DNA of 56,597 nt from TWA4 sp034086685 (GTDB taxonomy: Bacteria; Bacillota; Clostridia; Lachnospirales; Lachnospiraceae): positions 1-56,597 of the forward strand of contig JAXDZY010000101.1 of the NCBI GenBank assembly GCA_034086685.1, in the 5' to 3' direction. Below, in pieces: positions 33,458 to 41,874 of the stretch (position 1 is the stretch's first letter; each line of letters opens with the position of its first letter). Below the pieces are notes generated by a model. That model was not told the origin of the DNA. It made no database searches and saw only the letters and a list, made by a program, of their open reading frames with translations. Both the position numbers and the translations under genes were made by a program.

Positions 33458-34198
33458 TTATTTCACCGTTGTATTTTTCGTCCTGGATTCCCGTTTTCTT
33501 TCTTTTTCATGAATATAAGGAACAACAGCAAGAGTCGGCACATCCAGATATTTTTCCACATCCTCCTGTGTCTTAATCCGGTCATTGGCGATGAAAATAA
33601 CTGTCAGCACAGCACATATGAGAACCATGCCTGCCAGAAAACCAATCAGAACATTTTTCTTAAGGCTTGGACTGACGGGTTCTGCAGATATTTCTGCCCG
33701 CTCGACTGTGGTAGGAGGATCCGACTTCATGATACTGGCTATCTGCTCGGAAATGGCTTCTGCCATGGCATTTGCCACCATGCAGGCATCCTCGGCATTC
33801 TCACTTACCACCTGAACTGTAAGAATACGGGATTCACTGGATATGGTGAGCATATCCAGAATCTCTTCTCTGGTAAATTTCTTATCTTCCTCTTTTTCAA
33901 TTTTCTCTATTGCATTATCCAGAACCGGTTTACTTTTCGCGATTACTCCAAAATCTTCTGTCAGTGCATCACCAACCTGAATATCTGCCAGTGAAGTGAT
34001 ACTGGTGGTTTTATTCAGAATATAAAGCATGGCTGTAGATTCATATTTGGGAGTAATCAGATAGATGGTAACCGCCATTGCTATAACAGCGCCTGAAATG
34101 GCACACATGGCAATCACCCACCAGTTCTGCAGATAAGTAAACAACAGCTCAAGCAAATCTATTTCGTCTTCATTATTGTTGATATATTTCTCGTTCAT
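33458..34198 (-). CDS. Wzz/YveK-family adaptor of module 2
   Basis: 246 residues with two membrane helices (WWVIAMCAISGAVIAMAVTIY and LIGFLAGMVLICAVLTVIFI), an extracytoplasmic Wzz domain between them and the proline motif PPTTVERAEISAEPVSPS before the second helix. The short cytoplasmic tail (KDVEKYLDVPTLAVVPYIHEKER) is where these adaptors contact their BY-kinase. GAGG precedes the ATG at 34198. Encoded between the BY-kinase and the LCP ligase. Confidence 0.9.
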   Translation of the reverse strand: MNEKYINNNEDEIDLLELLFTYLQNWWVIAMCAISGAVIAMAVTIYLITPKYESTAMLYILNKTTSITSLADIQVGDALTEDFGVIAKSKPVLDNAIEKIEKEEDKKFTREEILDMLTISSESRILTVQVVSENAEDACMVANAMAEAISEQIASIMKSDPPTTVERAEISAEPVSPSLKKNVLIGFLAGMVLICAVLTVIFIANDRIKTQEDVEKYLDVPTLAVVPYIHEKERKRESRTKNTTVK

Positions 34199-34225
34199 GA
34201 GTACCTCATTCCTGCTGAGTTTATT

Positions 34226-34912
34226 CTAATAATATCCGTAGCTTCCATAACTTCCGTATTTTCCGTAATAGCCATGTTTTTTCGTCTCAACCTTATTCAG
34301 AACGACTCCAAGGAAATTGGGATTCGCTGCTTTGAGCTGGCTGATGAGTCTTTTTACATCGTTTCTGGAGGACTGGTCTGAGGCAAGAACCAGCATGGAA
34401 GCATCACAGCATCTGGCAATCACTGCCGCATCAATTACAAGTCCTACAGGCGGTGCATCGACAATTACGTAATCATAGACCTCTTTCATTTCGTCAATTG
34501 CCTGTTTAAACCGGGGCTTGGCCAGAAGCTCTGTGGGATTGCTGGGAAAAACTCCCGTGGGCATCACACTGAGATTTTTATAATTGGTAGGATATACCAC
34601 ATCCTGCCAGTTTTCTTTTCCTGACAGATAGTGACTCAGCCCTTTTGGATTTCCTTCCATCTGCATCCGATATGCAAATACCGACTTTCGCAGATCCGCA
34701 TCAATAAACAGCGTATTTTTTCCGCTCTCTGCCAGTGCAGAGGAAAGATAATACGATATGGTGGTTTTACCGTCATTGGCAAGACGACTGGTAACCACGA
34801 TCGCCCGGTTTTCAATACCGGTAAATTCCAGATTGGTACGCAGGGTTCTGTATACTTCTTTTTCCCTGTTCGTTAATGGTTTTTTATCAAATAAACCCAG
34901 TAATTCACCCAT
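34226..34912 (-). CDS. CpsD/CapB BY-kinase of module 2
   Basis: 228 residues with an intact ATP site: Walker A SRLANDGKTTISYYL, Walker A' TLFIDADLR, Walker B YVIVDAPPVG. The C-terminus is an autophosphorylation cluster rich in Tyr and Gly (HGYYGKYGSYGSYGYY). The kinase is activated by the Wzz adaptor encoded next and should control polymer synthesis through tyrosine phosphorylation cycles opposed by CpsB. Its start overlaps the CpsB stop by 8 bp. In contrast to the kinase at 21059, the catalytic lysine and the tyrosine tail are both present, although one residue of the usual G-E-G-K-S/T is replaced (N-D-G-K-T). Confidence 0.93.
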   Translation of the reverse strand: MGELLGLFDKKPLTNREKEVYRTLRTNLEFTGIENRAIVVTSRLANDGKTTISYYLSSALAESGKNTLFIDADLRKSVFAYRMQMEGNPKGLSHYLSGKENWQDVVYPTNYKNLSVMPTGVFPSNPTELLAKPRFKQAIDEMKEVYDYVIVDAPPVGLVIDAAVIARCCDASMLVLASDQSSRNDVKRLISQLKAANPNFLGVVLNKVETKKHGYYGKYGSYGSYGYY

Positions 34913-35627
34913 TGATCTGTTCCCCTCTAATTATTTTTGCCGGGTTTTCTTCAGCGAGACGATGGCAGGACTCGGAACCGACGCTTTTCGTTATGCAGCT
35001 CAGACATTTCTGCATCTCCGGTTTTCTGTGCTCACATCCATGGGAATCCGTTCCCAGCAGATGTATCAGATCACAGTGCAGCAGTTTTTTTACATACTGT
35101 CTGATCTTCCAGCCGTTTTTTCCCGTAACCGCACTGGAATTCACCTGCATATAAGCACCCATATCAACCAGTTCCTCAACATGTTCCTTTTTTCTGAGTC
35201 CTTCATAACGTTCGATATGAGCCAGAACCGGCCAGTATCCCGCATACTGAAGCCTGCGGACTGCAGACTGTATATGAGAATACTCTGCATACACAGGAAA
35301 TTCCACCAGAACATACCGTGTATGGTTCAATGTCCATGCATCCCCGTTCATCAAAGACTCAATTATACTGTCACTGTAAAAAATCTCATTTCCCGGATAT
35401 ATTTTTACGGAAGTACCGGAACTCTCAGCACATTCGCAAAATCTAATAAACTGCTTCTGCCTTTTTTCAAGCAATTCGGAGTTTATCCCATATTCAAAAT
35501 GCGGTGTTGCAATTACTGCACCAATCCCCTCACGGGCTTCCATCTGAAGCATTCGCATGGATTCCTCCATGTTTTCTGCCCCGTCATCAACACCCGGAAT
35601 AATATGACAATGTGTATCAATAACCAC
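34905..35627 (-). CDS. CpsB/CapC PHP-type protein tyrosine phosphatase of module 2
   Basis: 240 residues. The PHP metal site shows in VIDTHCHIIPGVDDGAENMEES, ATPHFEYGI, the His in LAHIERYEGL and LGTDSHGCEHRKP near the C-terminus. The enzyme is a manganese-dependent phosphatase that dephosphorylates the tyrosine tail of the BY-kinase. It is the first gene of module 2, starting at a GTG at 35627 with AGGAGG upstream. Paralogue of the gene at 40427. Confidence 0.92.
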   Translation of the reverse strand: MVIDTHCHIIPGVDDGAENMEESMRMLQMEAREGIGAVIATPHFEYGINSELLEKRQKQFIRFCECAESSGTSVKIYPGNEIFYSDSIIESLMNGDAWTLNHTRYVLVEFPVYAEYSHIQSAVRRLQYAGYWPVLAHIERYEGLRKKEHVEELVDMGAYMQVNSSAVTGKNGWKIRQYVKKLLHCDLIHLLGTDSHGCEHRKPEMQKCLSCITKSVGSESCHRLAEENPAKIIRGEQING

Positions 35628-35673
35628 TCTGTTCCTCCTGTAAATGCAAAAAACAGTATATTATCATTGGCGT

Positions 35674-35736
35674 ATTATAAATTAGAAAAAATAATTATTT
35701 AACAGATTATCTTGTTGTTTTATAGCATTATATTGT
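35674..35736 (-). promoter_or_regulatory. CpsB-operon promoter with shared upstream box
   Basis: On the minus strand TTAAAT (35702-35697), 17 bases, TATAAT (35679-35674). Just upstream of the poor -35 lies the recurrent box, read as CAATATAATGC, TATAAAACA, ACAAGATAATCTG (35736-35703). A good -10, weak -35 and conserved upstream element suggest activator dependence. Confidence 0.6.
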
Positions 35737-35743
35737 TTTTCCA

Positions 35744-36343
35744 TTATTTTACAAACCCGAATTCTGTCAGCGGCCAGATCCGGAATACGATTCTTCCTGT
35801 AATCTGATTTTCCCTTATAAAGCCTGACGATATATAGCGTCCGCCTGTCAGGGGAGAATACAGGATCTCCTCTCCTGTGACAAATACTGTTTTATACGGC
35901 ACCCAAAAAGGCAATTTTGTGCTACTTTCTTTCAGTGACCATTCTGATGCATACGGCTCATCTATCAGTCGTCCATTGATAAGAATCCTGCCCTCTCCGC
36001 CAATTTCCACCAGATCTCCGAATCCGGCGATGACACGTCTGATCAGAATTTTACTATCGCAGCAGAGAACTACCACATCACCTGTTTCTAGAGAAGTATC
36101 CTTTAGAGAAATTACAATATCACCATCGTGAAGCGTATCTCCCATGGAATTTCCGGATATTTTCATGACAGGAAAAAACTGACCTGATGCAAGTACAAGT
36201 ACTGCAGCTGCCAGAATCAGCACACAGACAATATTCCGTGCAGCTTTCAGACAGCTGCGCCTGCTTTTCTCCCTGCAGAATTCCTTTTCCAGCTGGGCAG
36301 ATGTGGGGAGGCTCTCTCCTGTTCTCCATCGGGTTTTCTTCAT
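35744..36343 (-). CDS. Signal peptidase I-like membrane protein with altered catalytic lysine
   Basis: 199 residues: a basic cytoplasmic N-terminus, one membrane helix (IVCVLILAAAVLVLASG) and the S26 domain. The nucleophile region is KISGNSMGDTLHDGD with Ser66. Box D reads DSKILIRRVIAGFGD, where type I signal peptidases normally have V-K-R-V-I-G-x-P-G-D; the general-base Lys is Arg102 here, and Lys98 lies four residues earlier. Box C GDIVI and the later FVTGEEILYSPLTGGRYISSG resemble box E. It might use another base, have changed specificity, or be a non-catalytic homologue. It is second in a unit with the coiled-coil gene and lies just downstream of module 2's promoter region. AAAGAGG precedes the ATG at 36343. 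Confidence 0.78.
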   Translation of the reverse strand: MKKTRWRTGESLPTSAQLEKEFCREKSRRSCLKAARNIVCVLILAAAVLVLASGQFFPVMKISGNSMGDTLHDGDIVISLKDTSLETGDVVVLCCDSKILIRRVIAGFGDLVEIGGEGRILINGRLIDEPYASEWSLKESSTKLPFWVPYKTVFVTGEEILYSPLTGGRYISSGFIRENQITGRIVFRIWPLTEFGFVK

Positions 36344-36455
36344 ATCTTCCTCTTTCTCTGTCTTACAGCATACCTTTTTTATTCCCGGATATGAAAAACA
36401 GGGGGCTGATGCATCAACAACAACCCCGCTGCCATACGAAATACAGTGTACTGTT

Positions 36456-36965
36456 CTATATATTTTCTTCGATCATCTTTCTGACCATCTGAAACACATC
36501 TTCACATTTCTTTTTTGTTTCCTGCCGGAGCTCCAGACATTCTGTTTCTGTATCCTCCTTCAGCTGCCGGCACTCCGTTTCCGTTTTCTGGCGAAGCTGC
36601 CTGCATTCATACTCCGTTTTTTCGCGCATTTCCCGGCATTCCGTTTCAATCTGCTGTCTCATCTGCTGATATTCTGTTTCTGCTTCCCGACGCATTTTCT
36701 CATATTCCGCCTTTTTTTGTTCCTCTAATCTTACAAGATTTTCCAGATACTGATCTCCCGCAGCCTGTGCAGCCTGGAACACCCCATTTACCTGTATTGC
36801 CGCCTCCGCAATTGAACCTGCATTGCTCATCATGATTTTACGGTCATTCAGCTGATCGATCAGTTCTCTTACCTGATCCTGCAGTGACTCATTTTCCCGT
36901 ATCTGAACAGTAAGCATTTCCAAAAGATCAACACGGCGCAATTTACGCAGTTCTTTCTCTGTCAT
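36456..36965 (-). CDS. Hendecad coiled-coil protein of unknown function
   Basis: 169 residues, no signal peptide or membrane helix. After an N-terminal leucine-heptad segment (about 1-45) and a short Ala-rich linker, residues 85-160 form an exact 11-residue repeat of the type ETECREMREKT. The same repeat position is occupied by Tyr88, Tyr99, Cys110, Cys121, Cys132, Cys143 and Cys154. Eleven-residue periodicity predicts an almost unsupercoiled or right-handed coiled coil with a line of cysteines along one face. I do not recognise the family. It heads a two-gene unit with the signal-peptidase-like gene and has the shared upstream box in its promoter, so a role in surface polysaccharide assembly is plausible but unproven. 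Confidence 0.8.
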   Translation of the reverse strand: MTEKELRKLRRVDLLEMLTVQIRENESLQDQVRELIDQLNDRKIMMSNAGSIAEAAIQVNGVFQAAQAAGDQYLENLVRLEEQKKAEYEKMRREAETEYQQMRQQIETECREMREKTEYECRQLRQKTETECRQLKEDTETECLELRQETKKKCEDVFQMVRKMIEENI

Positions 36966-37039
36966 TTTCCACCTCTACCAACTGATCATCAGATTTTCAC
37001 CGCAGTATTTTCTGATAATAAAGCGGTCTGATTACATCT

Positions 37040-37105
37040 ATTTTATTCATACTCCCGAAACTGCGCAATTCAGAATCTTGTGAATTTATCGTAATATATT
37101 GACTT
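37040..37105 (-). promoter_or_regulatory. Promoter of the coiled-coil/signal-peptidase-like unit with shared upstream box
   Basis: On the minus strand TTGCGC (37068-37063), 17 bases, TAAAAT (37045-37040). The upstream box reads AAGTCAATATATTAC then ATAAATTCACAAGATTCTG (37105-37071), matching the boxes at 39385 and 50978. The -35 is poor. Confidence 0.55.
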
Positions 37106-37156
37106 TAAAACACAGAAAAAATACTAAATTAACAGAATTTAATGGTTACGGGTGTT

Positions 37157-39280
37157 TTATTTATTTCTATAATACACTGCTTTATCTTCATACATAAGTT
37201 TGTCTGCCAGGTCCTCTATTTCATTCAGCGTCATCTCCGGATGCTCGTATCCGTAAACGATCCCCTTTGAGATTGATATACCATCAACCATTTTACCCTT
37301 CCAGCTGCCGGCTGTGATGTCCAGAATATCAGCAGCCGCTTTTGCTTCATCTTTTGAACAGTTAAGTATTGCGGTAAACTCATCTCCGCCGATTCTGAAA
37401 ACATCTCCCAGATGGCCGAATGCCTCACGTATACACTCAGCTGCTCCGATGAGAAGTTCATCTCCTGCATCATGGCCAATGCTGTCATTGATCACTTTCA
37501 GTCCGTTCACATCCATCATAACCAGAACAATGCTGTCATGAAGTTCATTTTCATCAATCTCGGCCAGTGATTCCACATAAGCGCGTCTGTTATTCAATCC
37601 CGTTAATTCATCTGTAAGTGAAATGATCGTCTTCTCCAGAAGCTTCTCGGAGTTTATATATTCTCTTCTGGTAATCATTGAAAATACAACTCCCATTGCC
37701 AATATGCCGATAATGAAAATACCCATGCTGGGAAAAACGATCCGCTGCACTGAGATTTTATCCGGCTGGTAATCATCAATGATGAGATACCAGTCAAGGC
37801 TCTCCATATAACAGCTCATTCGGCAGAAGTCAGGCTGTTCATCATACAGAAATTCTTCACCTGTGAGTTCGCTTAAATATGAATTGTCAAGATAATCTTT
37901 CTCTATGTGTATACTGTCCGAATTGATCTGTACCAGACCATCATAATTTATCAGATTGATTCTGAGATTATACGCAAGTTCATAATCGGCAATCATTTTC
38001 TGCAGCTCTGCAATATCCACACCGACTCCGCCGACACCAAGGAATGTGCCTTTCTGATCATATATGGCACGATTCACAAAAACCGTAAGTTTTCCGCCAT
38101 TAGCCTCATCCGTATCAACATCCAGAAGATAATCTTTACTGCTGTCTTTAAAATTCCGGTACCAGATATCATGAGGATCATTTACTACATCAATATACTT
38201 GGAAATACCATCGTAAGTATAATAGGCCCCGCTTTTCTCCGACACAACAAAGACCATCTGATAACCAAACTCCTCTTTAATACACGACAGATACCTGCTC
38301 ATGTACTCTTCATCGTCTGCAGCAGTTTCCCGTGACGTTTGCTGCAGCAATTCGATCACTCTGCAGTCACCTGTTATCATCTGTGAAGCTGTCAGGAAAG
38401 CCAGAAATGAATTTTCAATATCGCTTCTGACAAGCTGAGCCACATTCTGACGGTCCTTAATTGAATTCTCATGAGCAATCTTCTGCATATGGGCTATACA
38501 TGTGATAATCGATGTACTCATGCAGATTATCATCAGCGTAAACATCAGGATTGTGCTGATCATATTTCGCTCCAGGATAGAAGAAATTTTCAGCTTCTTC
38601 TTCGCTTTCTCCTGCCGTCTCAGATAAAAGAAAAAAAGTAATGTCAGCGTAGCAGCAAGACCAATATTGCTGATTGAAATGCCATAAATGAACATCTGAA
38701 ATATTATTGCAACAAATGGTACAAGCACATACAAAATCAGCGAAATGAATAATCCTGCATCAAGCTGAGTTCTGATGGAAAACAATATATACATCAAAGC
38801 CGCTGTTCCAAGCACAAACAGTAATGAATATACATACCAGCCGGTATTTCTATGGTAATAATTACTCTCATCAAAGCCGAACATCCACCTGTTAAAAAAG
38901 TTGATTACTACGCAGACCCCGGTAAGCAGGTAGAAACACAACGATATTTTATAAGGCATCCCCGGAATTGCAATACCATAGCTTCTGATTATATCTTTCA
39001 CATAATGCAGGAAAATAACAGAGAGTAAAACATTAAGCAAAAAAACACCGTTATTGCAGAATCTGGTCATAAAAAGGCTGAGCGCATCCGTATTGCCTCT
39101 GAATATGTATGCACATGCATCCATCACAAATAAAGCCGCACAGATTCCATACATCACCAGTAAATATTTTATTTTTTCAGTCAGTTTATTGACCGCCATA
39201 TAAAACATAATCATCAGACAGAAAAGCGCGCCAATAGTTTCCATTGACGCCTGTATAATTTCAATATTGCTTATTTTCAT
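37157..39280 (-). CDS. Membrane diguanylate cyclase with 7TM-like and Cache sensor regions
   Basis: 707 residues. The first 220 hold about seven membrane helices (for example FYLLTGVCVVINFFNRWMFG), followed by a membrane helix (LMFTLMIICMSTSIITCIA), a periplasm-facing segment of about 260 residues resembling a double Cache domain (DIWYRNFKDSSKDYLLDVDTD, GVGGVGVDIAELQKMI), another helix (FPSMGIFIIGILAMGVVFSMI) and a GGDEF domain (TDELTGLNNRRAYVE, DVNGLKVINDSIGHDAGDELLI, FRIGGDEF near 630). It should make cyclic di-GMP from GTP in response to an external ligand. The RxxD product-inhibition site is not present before GGDEF (H-L-G-D instead, with altered spacing). Cyclic di-GMP commonly promotes exopolysaccharide production, matching its position between polysaccharide modules. 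Confidence 0.93.
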   Translation of the reverse strand: MKISNIEIIQASMETIGALFCLMIMFYMAVNKLTEKIKYLLVMYGICAALFVMDACAYIFRGNTDALSLFMTRFCNNGVFLLNVLLSVIFLHYVKDIIRSYGIAIPGMPYKISLCFYLLTGVCVVINFFNRWMFGFDESNYYHRNTGWYVYSLLFVLGTAALMYILFSIRTQLDAGLFISLILYVLVPFVAIIFQMFIYGISISNIGLAATLTLLFFFYLRRQEKAKKKLKISSILERNMISTILMFTLMIICMSTSIITCIAHMQKIAHENSIKDRQNVAQLVRSDIENSFLAFLTASQMITGDCRVIELLQQTSRETAADDEEYMSRYLSCIKEEFGYQMVFVVSEKSGAYYTYDGISKYIDVVNDPHDIWYRNFKDSSKDYLLDVDTDEANGGKLTVFVNRAIYDQKGTFLGVGGVGVDIAELQKMIADYELAYNLRINLINYDGLVQINSDSIHIEKDYLDNSYLSELTGEEFLYDEQPDFCRMSCYMESLDWYLIIDDYQPDKISVQRIVFPSMGIFIIGILAMGVVFSMITRREYINSEKLLEKTIISLTDELTGLNNRRAYVESLAEIDENELHDSIVLVMMDVNGLKVINDSIGHDAGDELLIGAAECIREAFGHLGDVFRIGGDEFTAILNCSKDEAKAAADILDITAGSWKGKMVDGISISKGIVYGYEHPEMTLNEIEDLADKLMYEDKAVYYRNK

Positions 39281-39355
39281 ATACCTGTATCAATCCTCGT
39301 ATAATAAAATCATTCAAAAAGCACTGTTGTCCAACAGATGCCACATAATAACATC

Positions 39356-39421
39356 AGTATAACCTCAGACTGACTCAGATGTAATGGAATATCTTGTAGG
39401 ATTTGAACACTATATTGACTT
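39356..39421 (-). promoter_or_regulatory. Promoter of the diguanylate cyclase gene with shared upstream box
   Basis: On the minus strand TTACAT (39384-39379), 17 bases, TATACT (39361-39356); the box upstream reads AAGTCAATATAGT then CTACAAGATATTC (39421-39388). The whole 66 bp closely matches the VanZ promoter at 50949-51014, including the identical -35 and -10. Confidence 0.65.
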
Positions 39422-39442
39422 TGAGCATTGTGAGCATTGAGC

Positions 39443-39473
39443 AAAAACCCCGGCAGCTTTGGCACTGCCGGGG
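39443..39473 (-). terminator. Terminator of module 3
   Basis: CCCCGGCAG-8-CTGCCGGGG followed by TTTTTGC on the minus strand, about 45 nt past the stop of the NodB-like gene at 39518. Strong intrinsic terminator. Confidence 0.9.
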
Positions 39474-39507
39474 CTATCGCAAATATTAAACTGTAAATGA
39501 ACAAAAA

Positions 39508-39545
39508 TTAAGATTGTTTATACTTTTTTTCGGGGGTCTGACCCC
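39508..39545 (-). repeat. REP-like element copy R1
   Basis: Copy of the 38 bp element that reads on the plus strand ttaagattgttta, tac, T-run, then GGGGGTCTGACCCC. It overlaps the end of the NodB-like gene: the last seven codons (SDPRKKV) and the stop lie inside the element. Confidence 0.85.
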
Positions 39546-40405
39546 AATGAATCCAGCAGTTTTTTGAATCTTCCGATTTCGATATCTTCTGAAGGGGTTT
39601 TGATGTCGTCAGCTACTCTTCTTGTACTGAGTGCTACTGCAGAATATCCGTTTAAATCTTCCAATACATCGTCGATTTCCACTTCCTGATTGATCCGGTA
39701 ACCTCTGATTCTGGTTAAGCCGTCTTTTTCAGCTTCCAGTTCCTGGTCTCCATAGTAGCGGATTGTTGTAAATCCCAATTCTTTCAGGATCGGATCAAAT
39801 TCTTCCCGGTATTCCCCTTCATTGAAGCAGTATGTGGTGGGAACAACATTCATGCGTGTTTTTATATCCTTGAGATACTGTTTGAGATATGTTCCCCATT
39901 TTACTGCCACTTCTTCGGTATTTCCGCTCATATCAATCTCTTCGCTTCCGCCGATAGCCAGCTCCCAACCGTTGTCCAGCATTTCCCGACACTGGTCTTC
40001 CGTCATCTGGAGACGGTCACCGGGAAGCTGTCCATCTACCAGTACCAGTGTACCTGTATATCCTTTCTCTTTCATAACAGGATACAGCTGTTCATATGCA
40101 CTTTCAAATATCTGGTCGAAATACAGATGGACTTCGCAAGCTGCTGCTGCCGGCTGCTCTTCCTGTTCCGTACTCTGTGCGTGGGTACTTTCTTCCTGTT
40201 CATCCTGAGTGCCGGCTTCATTATCTTTCTCAAGATTCCCTGCTGCCTCGGCAGAACCTTTGTCACCGTTTGTTTCTTCTGATAATTCTGCACTATATAC
40301 AATGGGATCAAGTCTTTTTTTCAGTGAGGGATAGTCCCAGATCATCAGATATAAAAACAGCAATGCTGCCACCAGACAGCAAACAATTTTAATCGTTCTT
40401 TTCAT
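39518..40405 (-). CDS. Membrane-anchored NodB-fold-like protein of module 3, truncated at a REP-like element
   Basis: 295 residues, a close paralogue of the protein at 30681: both share EVHLYFDQ-FESAYEQLYPVM, QLPGD-LQMTE-QCREML, CFNEGEYREEFD and GYSAVALSTRRVADD-type blocks. It has one N-terminal membrane helix (IVCCLVAALLFLYLMIW) and an acidic linker (about 40-80). Metal-binding Asp and His residues of NodB deacetylases are absent here too. The paralogue continues about 40 residues with a coiled coil after LLDSM; here the frame ends LLDSLG plus seven residues encoded by repeat R1, so the C-terminus was probably lost when the repeat inserted. Last gene of module 3, followed by a strong terminator. 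Confidence 0.72.
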   Translation of the reverse strand: MKRTIKIVCCLVAALLFLYLMIWDYPSLKKRLDPIVYSAELSEETNGDKGSAEAAGNLEKDNEAGTQDEQEESTHAQSTEQEEQPAAAACEVHLYFDQIFESAYEQLYPVMKEKGYTGTLVLVDGQLPGDRLQMTEDQCREMLDNGWELAIGGSEEIDMSGNTEEVAVKWGTYLKQYLKDIKTRMNVVPTTYCFNEGEYREEFDPILKELGFTTIRYYGDQELEAEKDGLTRIRGYRINQEVEIDDVLEDLNGYSAVALSTRRVADDIKTPSEDIEIGRFKKLLDSLGSDPRKKV

Positions 40406-40426
40406 TATCTTTAAGCTCCCTGTCTC

Positions 40427-41143
40427 TTATACCATATTGAATATTCTGCTGCTGATTCTACTGATATTATCAAGCACATACTCCATACCATGCGCTTCCA
40501 GATATTCCAGAGCAGGACCAAGATTGGGCGGTCTTTTTGTCATATTATGGCAATCGGATCCCATAACATGAATCATACCGTTTTCCAGCATTCTTTTTGC
40601 CTTTTTCCGGTTCCAGAATCCCTGCATGAATTCCGCATTCATCTGAATCAGAACATGCATATTCAAAAGTTCTTCCAGAGCATCCGTTCCTGCAATTTTC
40701 AGATACCGCTCCAGATGAGCAATAACCGGGGTCAGTCCCCGCACACGATGTATGGAATTCACTTCTTTCAGGACATTGGGGGACCATGAAGAAAACGGCA
40801 TTTCCAGCAGCAGATAATGTGACTGTCCGTAACACAGCTGATCCAGTTTTTCTTCATAAACAAGTCCTGTATGGAATGCAACCTCAGCTCCCAGACAGAT
40901 CTCAGGAAAATCCTCCTGGTGTCCATCCATCTCCTTACAAAGGATATCATAAGACTGGCTGCGGCGCTTTAAAAAATGTTCTACAGTCTCTTTCGGATAG
41001 TAGTGAGGTGTAGCGCAGATTCCATCAATCCCCTGTTTTTTGCTGCAGGTCAGAACTTCCACTGATTCCTGTACCGTCCTGCACCCATCATCCATCCCGG
41101 GCAGTACATGGCAGTGCATATCATATCGTCTGCCTGTTTTCAT
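40427..41143 (-). CDS. CpsB/CapC PHP-type protein tyrosine phosphatase of module 3
   Basis: 238 residues with PHP metal motifs YDMHCHVLPGMDDGCRTV, CATPHYYPKETV, IAHLERYLKIAG and MGSDCHNMTKRPPNLG. It should dephosphorylate the BY-kinase encoded directly upstream, whose stop it overlaps by 4 bp. AAAGGA precedes the ATG at 41143. Gene order in module 3 is Wzz, BY-kinase, CpsB, the reverse of module 2. Confidence 0.92.
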   Translation of the reverse strand: MKTGRRYDMHCHVLPGMDDGCRTVQESVEVLTCSKKQGIDGICATPHYYPKETVEHFLKRRSQSYDILCKEMDGHQEDFPEICLGAEVAFHTGLVYEEKLDQLCYGQSHYLLLEMPFSSWSPNVLKEVNSIHRVRGLTPVIAHLERYLKIAGTDALEELLNMHVLIQMNAEFMQGFWNRKKAKRMLENGMIHVMGSDCHNMTKRPPNLGPALEYLEAHGMEYVLDNISRISSRIFNMV

Positions 41144-41874
41144 GACTGTTCCTTTTTCCTGTAATAACCGTAATGACCATATTTCAGCCGTCTGCTTCCC
41201 TCATCCGCACTTGCATAAATAACACCAAGAATATGAGCATCTGCATATTTCAACTGATTAATCATGGCAGCTACGGAACGGTACTCGGATACTCCATGCT
41301 TTACAACAAGCAGAAATCCATCCACCAGACCTGAAAGTATCGCCGCATCAGCCGTAACAAGCACCGGCGGCATATCTATAAATACATAATCATAACGTAT
41401 CTTCAGATTGGCAATCAGCTTTTTCATCTGCTCCGACTGAAGCAGCACCGTAGCATCCGGAGGAATAATACCGGACGGAATAATATCTATATTATGAGCA
41501 TCATTATGCTGTATACATTCCCCCATGGTGGACGAGCCAATAAGAATATTGCTTAATCCCGGCTCACCTTTCACATTCAGTTTCGCGGCAATGGTCGGCA
41601 GACGAAGATCGCAGTCCACAACAATTACCTTTTTACCGATCTGTGCAAAAGAAATCGCCATATTCAGCGCATTGGTACTTTTACCGTTTCCCTGTGTGGC
41701 ACTGGTCACACCAATACACTTCGGATCATTTCCGGGAAGTGAAAAAATAACATTGGTTCTCAGTGCTTTATAGGCCTCCTGAATTGCAAAGCCCGAATTA
41801 TCATCCAGAAGGAATTCATCTTCTCCGCTTTCTCTCTTGTTATTCTGAAACAGTTTTTTTGAAAAAATATTCAT
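41140..41874 (-). CDS. CpsD/CapB BY-kinase of module 3
   Basis: 244 residues with canonical ATP site: Walker A TSATQGNGKSTNALNMA, Walker A' VIVVDCDLR, Walker B YVFIDMPPVLV. The tyrosine tail is short (YGHYGYYRKKEQS). Start and stop overlap the neighbouring Wzz and CpsB genes by 4 bp, so the three are translationally coupled. It should autophosphorylate on the tail when bound to the Wzz adaptor and tune polysaccharide export or length. Confidence 0.93.
   Translation of the reverse strand: MNIFSKKLFQNNKRESGEDEFLLDDNSGFAIQEAYKALRTNVIFSLPGNDPKCIGVTSATQGNGKSTNALNMAISFAQIGKKVIVVDCDLRLPTIAAKLNVKGEPGLSNILIGSSTMGECIQHNDAHNIDIIPSGIIPPDATVLLQSEQMKKLIANLKIRYDYVFIDMPPVLVTADAAILSGLVDGFLLVVKHGVSEYRSVAAMINQLKYADAHILGVIYASADEGSRRLKYGHYGYYRKKEQS

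Noticed and set aside
39310..39504. 64-codon minus-strand frame between the cyclase and NodB-like genes
   Set aside because: It covers a terminator and the shared promoter box, has no ribosome site and no conserved features.
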